Part shown: positions 16,323 to 25,017 of the stretch, one piece after another
How positions within the stretch are numbered: position 1 is the first letter of the stretch
How the letters are laid out: the number at the start of each line of letters is the position of its first letter
DNA from: Caulobacter segnis
GTDB lineage: Bacteria; Pseudomonadota; Alphaproteobacteria; Caulobacterales; Caulobacteraceae
Direction of reading: 5' to 3'
Assembly (NCBI RefSeq): GCF_029543125.1
Contig: NZ_JARQWW010000001.1
Location: 868,001-932,000, forward strand
DNA: 64,000 nt
Program-made: the position numbers and the translations under genes
The notes under the pieces: model-generated
Database searches by the model: none
What the model saw: the letters and a program-made list of their open reading frames with translations, nothing else
Told to the model about the DNA's origin: nothing

Positions 16323-17630
16323 ATGGTCCGGCCCTTCAGAGCCACATCTCCGTTGCCCGGAGGTTTCGTCGCCCGCTCCATCCTGGTGGTGGTGGCCGTA
16401 GTCGTGGTTCAGCTGCTGGCGAGCGTGGCCTTCTACCAGGCCATCGACCGGCAGACCCTGCGCGAGGACCACGCACGCCGCATCGCCGAGTTCCTGGTCG
16501 TCGGAGACCGCGTAAGCCGACTGGAGACCGATCTCAGCCAGATCATGACCAGCCGCTATCTCGAGGCCTCGATCGCGGACCAGAAGCCGGCCTGGCCCCG
16601 GACGCGCGAGGAAAACGCCGAGGCCATCGAAGGCTATGTGCGCCAGTGGGAGCCCTCCCTCGCCCAGCGCCCCATGCGCCTCTGGGGAGAGACCGGCCCG
16701 GGCGGGCGCCGCTATCTGGCGGGCGCCATGGCCTTGGAAGACGGCCGCTGGCTGACCTTCCGCTCCAAGGACTTTCCCCGCAGCTGGCCCATCGCCCTGC
16801 GGGCGGTGGCCATGACCCTGGCCTTCGCCCTGGCCTGCCTGGTGCTGGGCGCCGTGGCGCTGCGCCAGCTCGGCGCCCCCCTGCGGCGCCTCGCCGAGGC
16901 GGCCCGTCAGTTCGGCAAGGGGCCGCCCGTCCTGGTGAAGCCCGAGGGGCCGCCGGAGCTGGCCGACCTCAGCCACGCCTTCAACGACATGCAGGGGCGC
17001 ATCACCGGTCTGATCGAGGACGAAGCCCGCGCCATGGAAGCTTTGAGCCACGACCTGCGCACCCCGCTCAGCCGCCTGAAACTAGCCTCGGATCTGATCG
17101 GCCCGAAGGACGTGCGCGGCCTGGTCTCGGACAATGTCGACGAGTTGGAGGAAATGCTCCGCTCCCTCTCCGCCTGGCTGCGGGCCCAGCACCAGCCTAG
17201 CACCGCGGAGGAGACCGACCTCGCCGCCCTGATGCGCGATGTGCTGGCGCGCTGGCCGGAAACGGCGGCCTATGAAGGGCCCGACAGCCTTATGGCCGTC
17301 ACCCATCGCGGCCCGTTGGAACAGGCGCTTGTGCAGTTGATCGACAACGCCGTGCGCCATGGCGGCAACGCCGTCGTACGGCTCGAGGCGACCGAGGACG
17401 GCCCGTTGATCACCGTGCTGGACAACGGTCCCGGACTGTCCTCGGAAAGCCTGGCCCGGGTCTATGAGCCCTTTTTCAGGGGCGATCCCGCCCGCGCTCG
17501 TGACACCGCCGGCTTCGGCCTGGGCATCCCGACCGCCGACCGGCTCCTGCGCCGCTTCGGCGGGACGCTTTCGATCAGCAACCGGGAAGCCGGCGGGCTG
17601 GAGGCGAAGCTTCGGCCCCCGAGCGGCTAG
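16323..17630 (+). CDS. sensor histidine kinase (orphan)
   Basis: A 435-residue inner-membrane kinase. Transmembrane helix 1 is at about 17-38, a periplasmic sensor region at 39-160 (no recognised domain), helix 2 at about 163-185, HAMP at about 186-235, and a HisKA dimerisation domain with H-box ALSHDLRTPLSRL near 243. HATPase motifs follow: N box LIDNAVRHGG, G1 LDNGPG, F box YEPFFRGD, G2 GFGLGI. No response regulator gene is adjacent, so its partner is elsewhere. It is divergent from the isochorismatase-like operon. The ribosome-binding site before ATG 16323 is weak. Confidence 0.9.
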   Translation: MVRPFRATSPLPGGFVARSILVVVAVVVVQLLASVAFYQAIDRQTLREDHARRIAEFLVVGDRVSRLETDLSQIMTSRYLEASIADQKPAWPRTREENAEAIEGYVRQWEPSLAQRPMRLWGETGPGGRRYLAGAMALEDGRWLTFRSKDFPRSWPIALRAVAMTLAFALACLVLGAVALRQLGAPLRRLAEAARQFGKGPPVLVKPEGPPELADLSHAFNDMQGRITGLIEDEARAMEALSHDLRTPLSRLKLASDLIGPKDVRGLVSDNVDELEEMLRSLSAWLRAQHQPSTAEETDLAALMRDVLARWPETAAYEGPDSLMAVTHRGPLEQALVQLIDNAVRHGGNAVVRLEATEDGPLITVLDNGPGLSSESLARVYEPFFRGDPARARDTAGFGLGIPTADRLLRRFGGTLSISNREAGGLEAKLRPPSG

Positions 17631-17933
17631 CGGCTGCGGGCGCGGAGCGACGGATTGACCCCAAAAGCGCGTTGAGAGGCCTGGAAAAAGGCACGCGACG
17701 CAACCCAAGCCATGCGCCGCTTCGCCCCCGCCCCGTCGCAACGGCAGCTACCGGGGCCAGTCGTGCCCGGTGCTTATCCACCCGCGCGCTCGCTGTCGGG
17801 CGCCCATCGGGGCTGCATCCGCAAAAAGCCGCGTTCGGCGGCGGGAAGCCGGATTGCGTCGCGGCCCTGAGGGCCTATTTGGGTTTCAGCGCCGCAGGCG
17901 CACCCTCCCCTGACGCCTCCCGGTCCGGCCAAG
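17631..17933. other. intergenic stretch without supported gene
   Basis: These 303 bases separate the sensor kinase from the MFS gene. I see no coding frame with family features, no tRNA-like fold and no clear terminator, only short GC-rich self-complementary pieces. A promoter for the MFS gene presumably lies here but I cannot point to it. Confidence 0.5.
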
Positions 17934-19148
17934 ATGACATCCTCCACGCCTCCGGCGCCGACGCGCGCCGGACCTGCCGCGCATGTGCGCCTGGCGCTCC
18001 TCGCCCTCAGCATGGGCGGCTTCGCCATCGGCACCACCGAATTCGCGGCCATGGGCGTTCTGCCCGACTTCGCCGCCGGCCTGGGGATCGATGAGCCCAC
18101 CGCGGGTCACGTGATCAGCGCCTATGCCCTGGGCGTCGTGGTCGGCGCGCCGCTGTTGGCGGTGCTTGGCGCGCGTCTGCCGCGCCGCACCCTTCTGATC
18201 GGCCTCATGGCGCTGTTCGCCCTCGGCAACGGCCTGTCGGCCCTGGCGCCCAGCTACGAGTGGATGCTGCTTTTCCGCTTCCTCAGCGGCGTGCCGCACG
18301 GCGCCTATTTCGGCGTGGCGGCGCTGGTGGCGGCGTCTCTGGTCCCGCCCGAGAAGCGCGCCCAGGCCGTGGCCCGCGTGCTGATGGGGCTGACCATCGC
18401 CACCATCATCGGCGTGCCTTTCGCCAAGACTGTCAGCCTGGAGTTCGGCTGGCGGTCGACCTTCGCCATCGTCGCCGCCCTGGCCGCCCTGACCATGCTC
18501 CTGGTTCATGCCTACGCACCGAAAGACGCGGGCGATCCGAACGCGAGCCCCCTGCGCGAGCTGGGTGCGCTGAAGCGTCGGCAGGTCTGGCTGACCCTGG
18601 GCATCGGCGCCATCGGCTTTGGCGGCATGTTTGCGGTCTACGCCTATCTGGCCTCCACCCTCATGGCGGTCACGGGCGTCAGCGCCCAGACGACCCCGAT
18701 CGTCTTTGCGGTGTTCGGCGTCGGCATGACCGTGGGCAACCTGGTCGGCGCCTGGGCCGCCGACCGCGCCCAGATGCCGGCGGCGGGCGGCATCCTGCTT
18801 TGGAGCGCCGCGTCGCTGGCTCTTTACCCCTTCGCCGCCGGGCACCTGTGGTCCATGCTTTTGGTGGTGTTCCTGATCGGATGCGGCGGCGGACTGGGCT
18901 CAATCCTGCAGACCCGCCTGATGGACGTATCCGGCGACGCCCAGACCCTGGGCGCCGCCCTGAACCACAGCGCCTTCAACACCGCCAACGCCATCGGCCC
19001 CTGGCTGGGCGGTATGGCGGTGGCCGCCGGCTATGGCTGGACAGCGACCGGTTGGGTCGGCTGCGGCCTGGCGCTGGGCGGCCTGCTGATCTGGGCGATC
19101 TCGTGGTCCGACGACCGACGCCGGGGCATGACGCGCGCCACGGCCTAA
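17934..19148 (+). CDS. MFS transporter, AraJ-like (DHA1)
   Basis: A 404-residue major facilitator protein with about 12 membrane helices. The N-terminal LALLALSMGGFAIGTTEFAAMG is characteristic of the AraJ/YdhP/PbuE-type DHA1 branch (drug, purine or arabinose-like efflux), and HGAYFGVAALVAASL matches helix 4 of that group. Loop 2-3 reads GARLPRRTLL. No regulator is adjacent; a sensor kinase lies upstream on the same strand, 303 bases away. The substrate cannot be determined. Confidence 0.88.
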   Translation: MTSSTPPAPTRAGPAAHVRLALLALSMGGFAIGTTEFAAMGVLPDFAAGLGIDEPTAGHVISAYALGVVVGAPLLAVLGARLPRRTLLIGLMALFALGNGLSALAPSYEWMLLFRFLSGVPHGAYFGVAALVAASLVPPEKRAQAVARVLMGLTIATIIGVPFAKTVSLEFGWRSTFAIVAALAALTMLLVHAYAPKDAGDPNASPLRELGALKRRQVWLTLGIGAIGFGGMFAVYAYLASTLMAVTGVSAQTTPIVFAVFGVGMTVGNLVGAWAADRAQMPAAGGILLWSAASLALYPFAAGHLWSMLLVVFLIGCGGGLGSILQTRLMDVSGDAQTLGAALNHSAFNTANAIGPWLGGMAVAAGYGWTATGWVGCGLALGGLLIWAISWSDDRRRGMTRATA

Positions 19149-19205
19149 GCGTCGCCGTCGGAACCCCGCTCACAACCTGGCGTTGCCAAGGTGAAGGAGC
19201 GCCCC

Positions 19206-19427
19206 ATGGTTCAGCGGTTTTGCGTCGAAGCCTTTGACAGCGTGGGCGACCGCTCGCCTAGTCATACGGAGATCGTGGGCAGCAGCGCGCAGGCCGAACG
19301 TCGCGCCGCAGAGCTTGGCTTTCGGCATCCGGAGGTGCGGGTGATCGACCTTTCGGACGACGAGCCGACGGCCCGCCCAGCGTTGCCGACAAGCGCCTTC
19401 GAGGACCGCTTCCTTCGTCGCCAATAG
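19206..19427 (+). CDS. small hypothetical protein
   Basis: A 73-residue protein, MVQRFCVEAFDSVGDRS... The ATG at 19206 has GAAGGAG 6 bases upstream, which decides it over the ATG at 19191. It is mixed-charge, without a signal peptide or membrane helix. A segment predicted helical (SSAQAERRAAELGF) is followed by a disordered proline-rich end. It lies 57 bases downstream of the MFS gene. The function is unknown. Confidence 0.6.
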   Translation: MVQRFCVEAFDSVGDRSPSHTEIVGSSAQAERRAAELGFRHPEVRVIDLSDDEPTARPALPTSAFEDRFLRRQ

Positions 19428-19462
19428 ACTTCGCTCAGACGAGATAAAGAGCTCAAACGACA

Positions 19463-19490
19463 AGCGGGCCGGCGATGTCGCCGACCCGCT
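19463..19490. terminator. hairpin between convergent small genes
   Basis: A 13-bp stem (19463-19475 with 19478-19490, one G-T wobble) around a two-base turn. It lies between the ends of the gene at 19206-19427 and the minus-strand lipoprotein gene. Read leftward it is followed by a T-rich stretch, so it probably ends the lipoprotein transcript best. Confidence 0.7.
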
Positions 19491-19515
19491 CATTCGTTGG
19501 GCTAAGAGCGCCCGA

Positions 19516-19812
19516 TCAGCGGTAGTAGTCGCCGGGGCAAGGATCGCCCTTGGCCACCTGGTTGCCGACCACGCCGCCGACCACGCCGCCCGCGATCGTG
19601 CCGGCGGTGTTGGAGCTGTTGCCGGCGATGGCGCTGCCGGCCAGGGCGCCCAGAGCGGCGCCGGCGACGGTGCCCGCGGCGCGCTGGTTGGCGCGTTCGC
19701 CGCGGCAGCGGTCTTCATAAGAGGCGTAGCGGCCGCCGTAGCCATTGCTGGCGCAAGCGGAAAGACTGGTGAGGGCGGCTGCCGAGAGCAGCACGACGGC
19801 GATGGCGCGCAT
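19516..19812 (-). CDS. glycine-zipper 2TM-like lipoprotein
   Basis: A 98-residue protein with a lipoprotein signal: MRAIAVVLLSAAALTSLSAC, acylated Cys about residue 20. It is followed by a glycine-zipper hairpin at about 48-90 (AGAALGALAGSAIAG, then AGGVVGGVVGNQVAKG) typical of small outer-membrane or periplasmic zipper lipoproteins. The C-terminus is CPGDYYR. The start at 19812 has AGGAG upstream; the long frame extending to 20022 is antisense to the neighbour. It is probably envelope-associated, with unknown function. Confidence 0.85.
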   Translation of the reverse strand: MRAIAVVLLSAAALTSLSACASNGYGGRYASYEDRCRGERANQRAAGTVAGAALGALAGSAIAGNSSNTAGTIAGGVVGGVVGNQVAKGDPCPGDYYR

Positions 19813-19882
19813 GTTCAATTCTCCTGGGTCGGAAGCGACCTTGGAGCACGAATGCGTCGCCGGCGGCGAAGGTTCCCCGGCG

Positions 19883-20839
19883 TCAGGCCGCAGCGCCGTC
19901 CGACAGCAGTCCGTCAAAATAGGCGATGGTCTTGCGCAGGCCGTCCTCGAGATGGACGGTCGGCTCCCAGTCGAGGATGGCTTTGGCCTTCTCGATATTG
20001 GGCTGACGTTGACGCGGATCATCCGAAGGCAACGGCTTGTAGATCAGCTTGGACGACGAGCCGGTCAGGGCGATCACCTTCTCGGCCAGGGCCTTGATCG
20101 TGAACTCGCCGGGGTTGCCCAGATTGATCGGACCGGTGACGTCGTCACCGGTTCCCATCAGGCGCAGGAACCCCTCCACCAGATCGTCCACATAGCAGAA
20201 CGACCGGGTCTGGGCGCCGTCGCCATAAAGGGTGATGTCCTCGCCCTTCAGCGCCTGGACGATGAAGTTCGACACCACGCGGCCGTCATTGGGATGCATG
20301 CGCGGGCCGTAGGTGTTGAAGATCCGCGCCACCTTGATCCGCAGCTTGTGCTGGCGGTGATAGTCGAAGAACAGGGTCTCGGCGCAGCGCTTGCCCTCGT
20401 CGTAGCAGGAGCGGATCCCGATCGGGTTCACGTTGCCCCAGTACTCCTCCGGCTGCGGGTGCCAGGTGGGGTCGCCATAGACCTCGCTGGTGGAGGCCTG
20501 GAATATTTTGGCCCGCCGGCGCTTGGCCAGGCCCAGCATGTTGATCGCCCCGTGGACGCTGGTCTTGGTCGTCTGCACGGGGTCGTGCTGGTAGTGGATC
20601 GGGCTGGCCGGGCAGGCGAGATTGTAGATCTCGTCGACCTCCACGAAGAGCGGGAAGGTCACGTCGTGGCGCAGCAGCTCGAAGGCCGGGTTGTCCAGCA
20701 GATGCGCCACGTTGCGGCGGGTGCCTGTGTAATAGTTGTCGAGGCAGAGGACCTCGTGGCCCGCTTCGAGCAGCCGCTCGCAAAGGTGGGAGCCGATGAA
20801 ACCGGCGCCGCCGGTGACCAGAACGCGTTTGCCGTGCAT
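19883..20839 (-). CDS. UDP-glucuronate decarboxylase (UDP-xylose synthase)
   Basis: A 318-residue extended short-chain dehydrogenase/reductase. It has the NAD-binding [15 protein letters not shown] at about 10-24, the UXS hallmark [13 protein letters not shown] near 73, the active-site STSEVYGDP, and the YDEGKR catalytic Tyr-Lys pair near 145. The full-length similarity pattern and the C-terminal [16 protein letters not shown] match the family that makes UDP-xylose from UDP-glucuronate for surface polysaccharide. It is not in an obvious glycan operon; the nearest sugar genes in the window are rfbCBA 18 kb away. Confidence 0.93.
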   Translation of the reverse strand: MHGKRVLVTGGAGFIGSHLCERLLEAGHEVLCLDNYYTGTRRNVAHLLDNPAFELLRHDVTFPLFVEVDEIYNLACPASPIHYQHDPVQTTKTSVHGAINMLGLAKRRRAKIFQASTSEVYGDPTWHPQPEEYWGNVNPIGIRSCYDEGKRCAETLFFDYHRQHKLRIKVARIFNTYGPRMHPNDGRVVSNFIVQALKGEDITLYGDGAQTRSFCYVDDLVEGFLRLMGTGDDVTGPINLGNPGEFTIKALAEKVIALTGSSSKLIYKPLPSDDPRQRQPNIEKAKAILDWEPTVHLEDGLRKTIAYFDGLLSDGAAA

Positions 20840-20901
20840 CAGACTCGCCTCTCCCCTAGCCTTGGGATCGCTGACCCGCGCCGGAGTGTCAACGTCGGGG
20901 C

Positions 20902-21834
20902 TCAGTAACCCCTGGCCATGTCCACGGCTTGCGGCAACACGCCTTGCGCCAGCCAGCGACGGATATTGCCGGCGACGATGGCCGAAGCGGTCCGCCGGTC
21001 AGTCACCGCCGAGATGTGCGGAAGGACCGTCACCTTCGGGTGGCTCCACAGCGGCGAGCCGGCCGGCAACGGCTCCTGGTCGAAGACGTCGAGCACGGCA
21101 TGGGACAGATGGCCGGCGTCCAGCGCCGCGATCAGATCATCGGCCACGACGATCGGCCCGCGCGCGAAGTTGATCAGGGCCGCGCCGGGCTTCATCTGCT
21201 CCAGGCGCTCCGCATTCAGCAGCCCCCGCGTCTGGGCCGTCAGCGGCGTCAGACAGACCACGATGTCGGCGACCTTCAACACCCGCGAAAGATCGGTGTG
21301 AGCGGCTACGCCGGGCATGTCCTTCGGCGTGCGGCTCCAGCCCGCGACTTGGAAATCAGCCTCGGACAGACGGCCGGCGGCGGCGGCGCCCAGAGCTCCG
21401 AGGCCGAGCAGTCCGACCGTCATCTCCTGCGGTCGGCGATAGGGACGCGGCTCCCAGCGGCGCTCGCCTTGTGACGCCGCATAGGCCGGCATGTCGCGCT
21501 GGAGATAGTAGGTCCAGGCGAGGACCGCCTCGGCCATGGCCCGGGCGAGCTCGGGATCGATCAGGCGGACGATAGGCGGCGCGTCCGCCCCAAGCTCCGC
21601 CACCATGCGTTCGACCCCGGCCCAGGTGCTGTGAACCCATTGCAGGTTCGGCAAGGCCGCCAGGTCGGCCGGATCCGGATTGGCGACCACCGCGACCCTG
21701 ACCGCATCACGTTCGGCGGCGTCGATATCGCGCAGGGTCCGCACGGCCAGCTCCGGCATGGCCGAGGCCAAGGCCTTCAGCCACTGCGCCTCGGCCTCGG
21801 CGGGCAGTCGGTTGACGAAAGCCACCGTGGTCAT
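20902..21834 (-). CDS. D-2-hydroxyacid dehydrogenase, GhrA-like
   Basis: A 310-residue NAD(P)-dependent D-isomer 2-hydroxyacid dehydrogenase, closest in pattern to glyoxylate/hydroxypyruvate reductase A. The Rossmann motif is degenerate ([16 protein letters not shown] near 143). The catalytic triad is visible: Arg in NFARGP, Glu in DVFDQEPLP, His in VLPHISA. The gene overlaps the upstream glyoxalase-fold gene by 4 bases, so they form a coupled pair. A role in reducing glyoxylate, hydroxypyruvate or related 2-oxoacids is likely but not specific. Confidence 0.88.
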   Translation of the reverse strand: MTTVAFVNRLPAEAEAQWLKALASAMPELAVRTLRDIDAAERDAVRVAVVANPDPADLAALPNLQWVHSTWAGVERMVAELGADAPPIVRLIDPELARAMAEAVLAWTYYLQRDMPAYAASQGERRWEPRPYRRPQEMTVGLLGLGALGAAAAGRLSEADFQVAGWSRTPKDMPGVAAHTDLSRVLKVADIVVCLTPLTAQTRGLLNAERLEQMKPGAALINFARGPIVVADDLIAALDAGHLSHAVLDVFDQEPLPAGSPLWSHPKVTVLPHISAVTDRRTASAIVAGNIRRWLAQGVLPQAVDMARGY

Positions 21835-22244
21835 TGTGCGAACACCGCACCCATGTCGGCGAAGCCCTTGATCTCGATCGGATTGCCGCTGGGATCGACG
21901 AAGAACATGGTCCGCTGTTCACCCGGCTCGCCCGCGAAGCGGATCACCGGCGGAATCTCGAACACCGTGCCGGCGGCCGTCATCCGGTCGCTCAAGGCCA
22001 TCCATTCCGCCATGGGCAAGACCACCCCGAAGTGCGGCATCAGCACCATGTGCTCGCCCACCTTGCCGGTGCGTCCCGTGGCGAAGGGCTCGCCGAGGTG
22101 CAGAGAGAGCTGATGTCCGAAGAAGTCGAAATCCACCCAGGTCTCGGTGCTGCGCCCCTCTTGGCATCCCAACACCCCGCCGTAGAAGCGGCGCGCCTCA
22201 TCGAGGTCGGTGACATGGAGGGCGAAATGAAACGGGTGCGGCAT
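21831..22244 (-). CDS. VOC/glyoxalase-fold protein
   Basis: A 137-residue vicinal-oxygen-chelate protein. It starts MPHPFHFALHVTDLDEARRF with a first metal-ligand His. GHQLSLHLGEP follows in the middle, and the C-terminal half carries FFVDPSGNPIEIKGF with its metal-ligand Glu. It resembles glyoxalase/dioxygenase-superfamily proteins of unknown substrate. The start at 22244 fits the family; the longer open frame upstream to 22883 is antisense to the lipoprotein gene. The stop overlaps the following dehydrogenase start (ATGA). Confidence 0.9.
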   Translation of the reverse strand: MPHPFHFALHVTDLDEARRFYGGVLGCQEGRSTETWVDFDFFGHQLSLHLGEPFATGRTGKVGEHMVLMPHFGVVLPMAEWMALSDRMTAAGTVFEIPPVIRFAGEPGEQRTMFFVDPSGNPIEIKGFADMGAVFAQ

Positions 22245-22340
22245 GGTGAAGCTTCCGGCGGCGTTCCTTCTGCTCTTAGCTGGGCAAGCCATCCACGGCG
22301 AGGCTAGATAGCCGCCGAAGCAATCGGGGGGGATTTTGTG

Positions 22341-22829
22341 ATGACGCGCATCGGCCTGATCCTTGGCCTTGGCCTCGCGGTCACCGCCTGCGCCAAGCCG
22401 CCTGAAGTGATCGCCAAAGGCGAGCTCGGCGCTCTGCGCGGCAAGCGGGTCGCCCTGCTGACCGTTCCGCAGACCAGCGGTCCCGCTGACCAGCCGGTGA
22501 TGACCCGGCTTCAGGCCCTCGGCGCCCAGCCGGCGGGCGACAAGCCCGAGATGCTGATCCAGGTGGCGCTGAGCGACCTGCCGACCGCGGTCGGGGTGTC
22601 GGGCGGCGCCGGGGCCGAGGAGACGCCCAAGGCCTGGATCGCCGCGCCCGGCCGCTCGCGCATGGGCGGCGCCCGCCCGGGCCAGTCGCTTTCCGTCGTC
22701 GCCCTCGACGCCGCCACCGGCCTGCCGGCCTATCAGGTCACCGCCACCGACCACCGCAAGGCCTTCGACGCCAAGACCCTGGCGCGCCTGCTCGACGCGG
22801 CCCTGCCGGTCACGCCGCCGGCAAGCTGA
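22341..22829 (+). CDS. lipoprotein of unknown function
   Basis: A 162-residue protein with a lipoprotein signal peptide (MTRIGLILGLGLAVTACAKPP, Cys near residue 17). The rest contains KRVALLTVPQTSG and ALSDLPTAVGVSGG, suggesting an alpha/beta periplasmic domain, with no family recognised. The ATG at 22341 is chosen with a G-rich ribosome-binding site; an in-frame GTG lies three bases earlier. Its last 20 bases overlap the end of the convergent CHASE2 kinase gene. Confidence 0.72.
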   Translation: MTRIGLILGLGLAVTACAKPPEVIAKGELGALRGKRVALLTVPQTSGPADQPVMTRLQALGAQPAGDKPEMLIQVALSDLPTAVGVSGGAGAEETPKAWIAAPGRSRMGGARPGQSLSVVALDAATGLPAYQVTATDHRKAFDAKTLARLLDAALPVTPPAS

Positions 22830-25014
22830 CCGCGAAGACCGCCCCGACGCCGGGGGCGCTGCACAAGGCCACCTGCCCTCCATGCCGGGTCACGGCGGTC
22901 TGCACGAAGGCCAGACCCAGCCCGACCCCGTCAGTCTGCGCCTGAGGCCGCTCGAAGGCGGAAAAGGCGCCGAACAACCGCGCCTGCTCCTCGGCGGTGA
23001 AGCCCGGTCCCTCGTCCGCCACTTCGACCTCCACGACGCCGTCCTTCGATGAGGCCGTCAGACGGATGATCGAGTGCTCCGGTCCGTACTTCACCGCATT
23101 GCTGAGCAGATTGACGAAGACGCGGGTCAGGATCTCCCGGTCCCCACGCACGAAGCGCGGCTCGTCGAGGCCCGCCTGCTCGATGGTCATGCCGCGCTGG
23201 CGGCTCTGAGGCCAAAGCTCGTCAGCGGCCTCCATCAGAACATCGCTGAGGTCGACCTTCTGCCGGCGCGGCGTCGCGTCCTCCGCCCGCGCCAGACGCA
23301 CGAAGCCGTCGGCCAGGGCCAGGGTGCGGCGGGCATAGGCGGCGATGCGGCCGCCGAGGCTCGCCTCCACCGACGCCTCCGGCGCGCTCTGCAGCAGGGC
23401 CAGGATCGAGGTCTGAGGCGAGCGCATGTCGTGGGTCAGAAGCTGCAACGCCTGCTCGCGCTGGCGCAGGGCGGACTTCAGCAAGGTCACGTCGGCCAGG
23501 CGCACGATCCAGCCCGCCGGCGCCCCGGCCTCATCCAGCCGCCAGACCGACTGCATCTCGAACGCCCGGCCATCGGTCAGGACCAACTCCACGGGTGGGG
23601 CGGCGTCTTGCGGCGGCCAGACGTCGAGGTCCGGTCCCCTCTTCGGCGACAGGCTCCCGATCAGAGCCGACGCCGACCGCCCATGCACCGCTTCACCGAA
23701 CAAGGCCCGCGCCGCGCCATTGGCCGCCAACACCCGGCGGTTCGGGTCGAGCACAAGGGTGGCGTCGGGCAGGCTGAACAGGGCGTCGGCGGCGAACCGG
23801 CGCAGGTCGTCCACCTGCTCGATCGCAAGGCTGATGTCCTCCATCTGCCGGGCCAGCACATCGCCGCCCGCTTGACTTGACGCGACCGGGGCCTCCTCGC
23901 TGCCCGCCAACCGCGCCCTCAGCCTGGTCAATTCCAACGCCAGGCCGTCACTGGTGGCGGCGAGACGGCGCCATCCCCACAGCGGAAACACCAGGGCGAG
24001 CCCCGCCACGCCAGCAGCGGGCGGCAGCCAGAAGCCCAGGCCATAGAGAACCATGCTGACGCACAGCAGCAGGGCCGCCAGACCGGCGCCAACCACCAAC
24101 GTCCAGCGCGGCGGGGCCAGCAGGAAGGCCGCGAGCAGCAGCCACAGCGGCAGGATGCAGGCGGCGATCACCAGCGCGCGGGGCACATCCCGCACCATGT
24201 GGCCGCCCAGCAGGTTGTCGATGATGTTGGCCTGCAGCTCGACCCCCGGCATGTTCGCCGCCCCGCCGCTGAGCGGGGTCGGGAAACGTTCGCCAAGCCC
24301 CGCAGCCGTCGCGCCGACCAGGACGATGCGGTCCTTGATGAAGGCGTCCGGAACCTCGCCGGCCAGCACGCTGGCGAAGGACGCGGTTGCGTAACTCGCC
24401 TTCGGATCAGCGAAACGGATCAAAGGCGGTGACCCGGGCGCGACGGCGGCTGGTGCGAGGTCGCCATAGAGCGCCCAGGCCAGCGGCTCGGCCGCGACGG
24501 TCCCGAACGCCGCACGCCGCACCAGTCCGTCCTCGTCCAGATGAACGTCAACCGCGCCGACGCCCGCCGCCTTGGCGGCAAGGGTGGGGATGGGCGGAAC
24601 CAGGGTTCGGTCGGCCAGGACCGGCAGATAGACGCGCGCTCCCCTCATCGCCCGGGCAAGGCCCGCGTCCTGCGCCGGATCGGCCGCCGGCTCGGTGAAC
24701 AGAACGTCGTAAAGCACGGCGCGCGGCCGCGCCTCGGCCAGGCGTCTCAGAAGGGCGGCGTGCCGGTCGCGCGGCCAGGGCCATGCGCCCAGTTGTGCGA
24801 GACTGGCGTCATCGATGGCCACCACCACGATCTCGGCGCCGGCGGCGCGCGGCAACAGCCGGGCGGCCACGTCATGGATCAGGTTGTCGGCGCGGGCCGT
24901 CAGTGAGAACCCCGCCAGCACCGCCACCAGCACGGTCGAGACCGCCGCCACCGCCGCCCATTCGATCAGGACGCGGCGGCTGACGCTCCGCAAGGCCTGG
25001 CGCGGCGAACGCAC
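22810..25014 (-). CDS. CHASE2-PAS sensor histidine kinase
   Basis: A 734-residue membrane kinase. Helix 1 is at about 18-38, then an extracytoplasmic CHASE2 domain at about 40-285 (VVVAIDDASLAQLGAWPWPR, DVLFTEPAAD, GVELQANIIDNLL are typical). Three helices follow at about 290-360, a PAS domain at about 415-520, HisKA with H-box LLTHDMRSPQTSIL near 528, and HATPase with LLSNAVKYG, ADEGPGF and GVGLGLAF. It is the third gene after an OmpR-type regulator and a LysM-FecR protein, so the three probably form one signalling pathway sensing an envelope cue. The ligand is unknown. Confidence 0.93.
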   Translation of the reverse strand: MRSPRQALRSVSRRVLIEWAAVAAVSTVLVAVLAGFSLTARADNLIHDVAARLLPRAAGAEIVVVAIDDASLAQLGAWPWPRDRHAALLRRLAEARPRAVLYDVLFTEPAADPAQDAGLARAMRGARVYLPVLADRTLVPPIPTLAAKAAGVGAVDVHLDEDGLVRRAAFGTVAAEPLAWALYGDLAPAAVAPGSPPLIRFADPKASYATASFASVLAGEVPDAFIKDRIVLVGATAAGLGERFPTPLSGGAANMPGVELQANIIDNLLGGHMVRDVPRALVIAACILPLWLLLAAFLLAPPRWTLVVGAGLAALLLCVSMVLYGLGFWLPPAAGVAGLALVFPLWGWRRLAATSDGLALELTRLRARLAGSEEAPVASSQAGGDVLARQMEDISLAIEQVDDLRRFAADALFSLPDATLVLDPNRRVLAANGAARALFGEAVHGRSASALIGSLSPKRGPDLDVWPPQDAAPPVELVLTDGRAFEMQSVWRLDEAGAPAGWIVRLADVTLLKSALRQREQALQLLTHDMRSPQTSILALLQSAPEASVEASLGGRIAAYARRTLALADGFVRLARAEDATPRRQKVDLSDVLMEAADELWPQSRQRGMTIEQAGLDEPRFVRGDREILTRVFVNLLSNAVKYGPEHSIIRLTASSKDGVVEVEVADEGPGFTAEEQARLFGAFSAFERPQAQTDGVGLGLAFVQTAVTRHGGQVALCSAPGVGAVFAVSLPAA

Positions 25015-25017
25015 GCC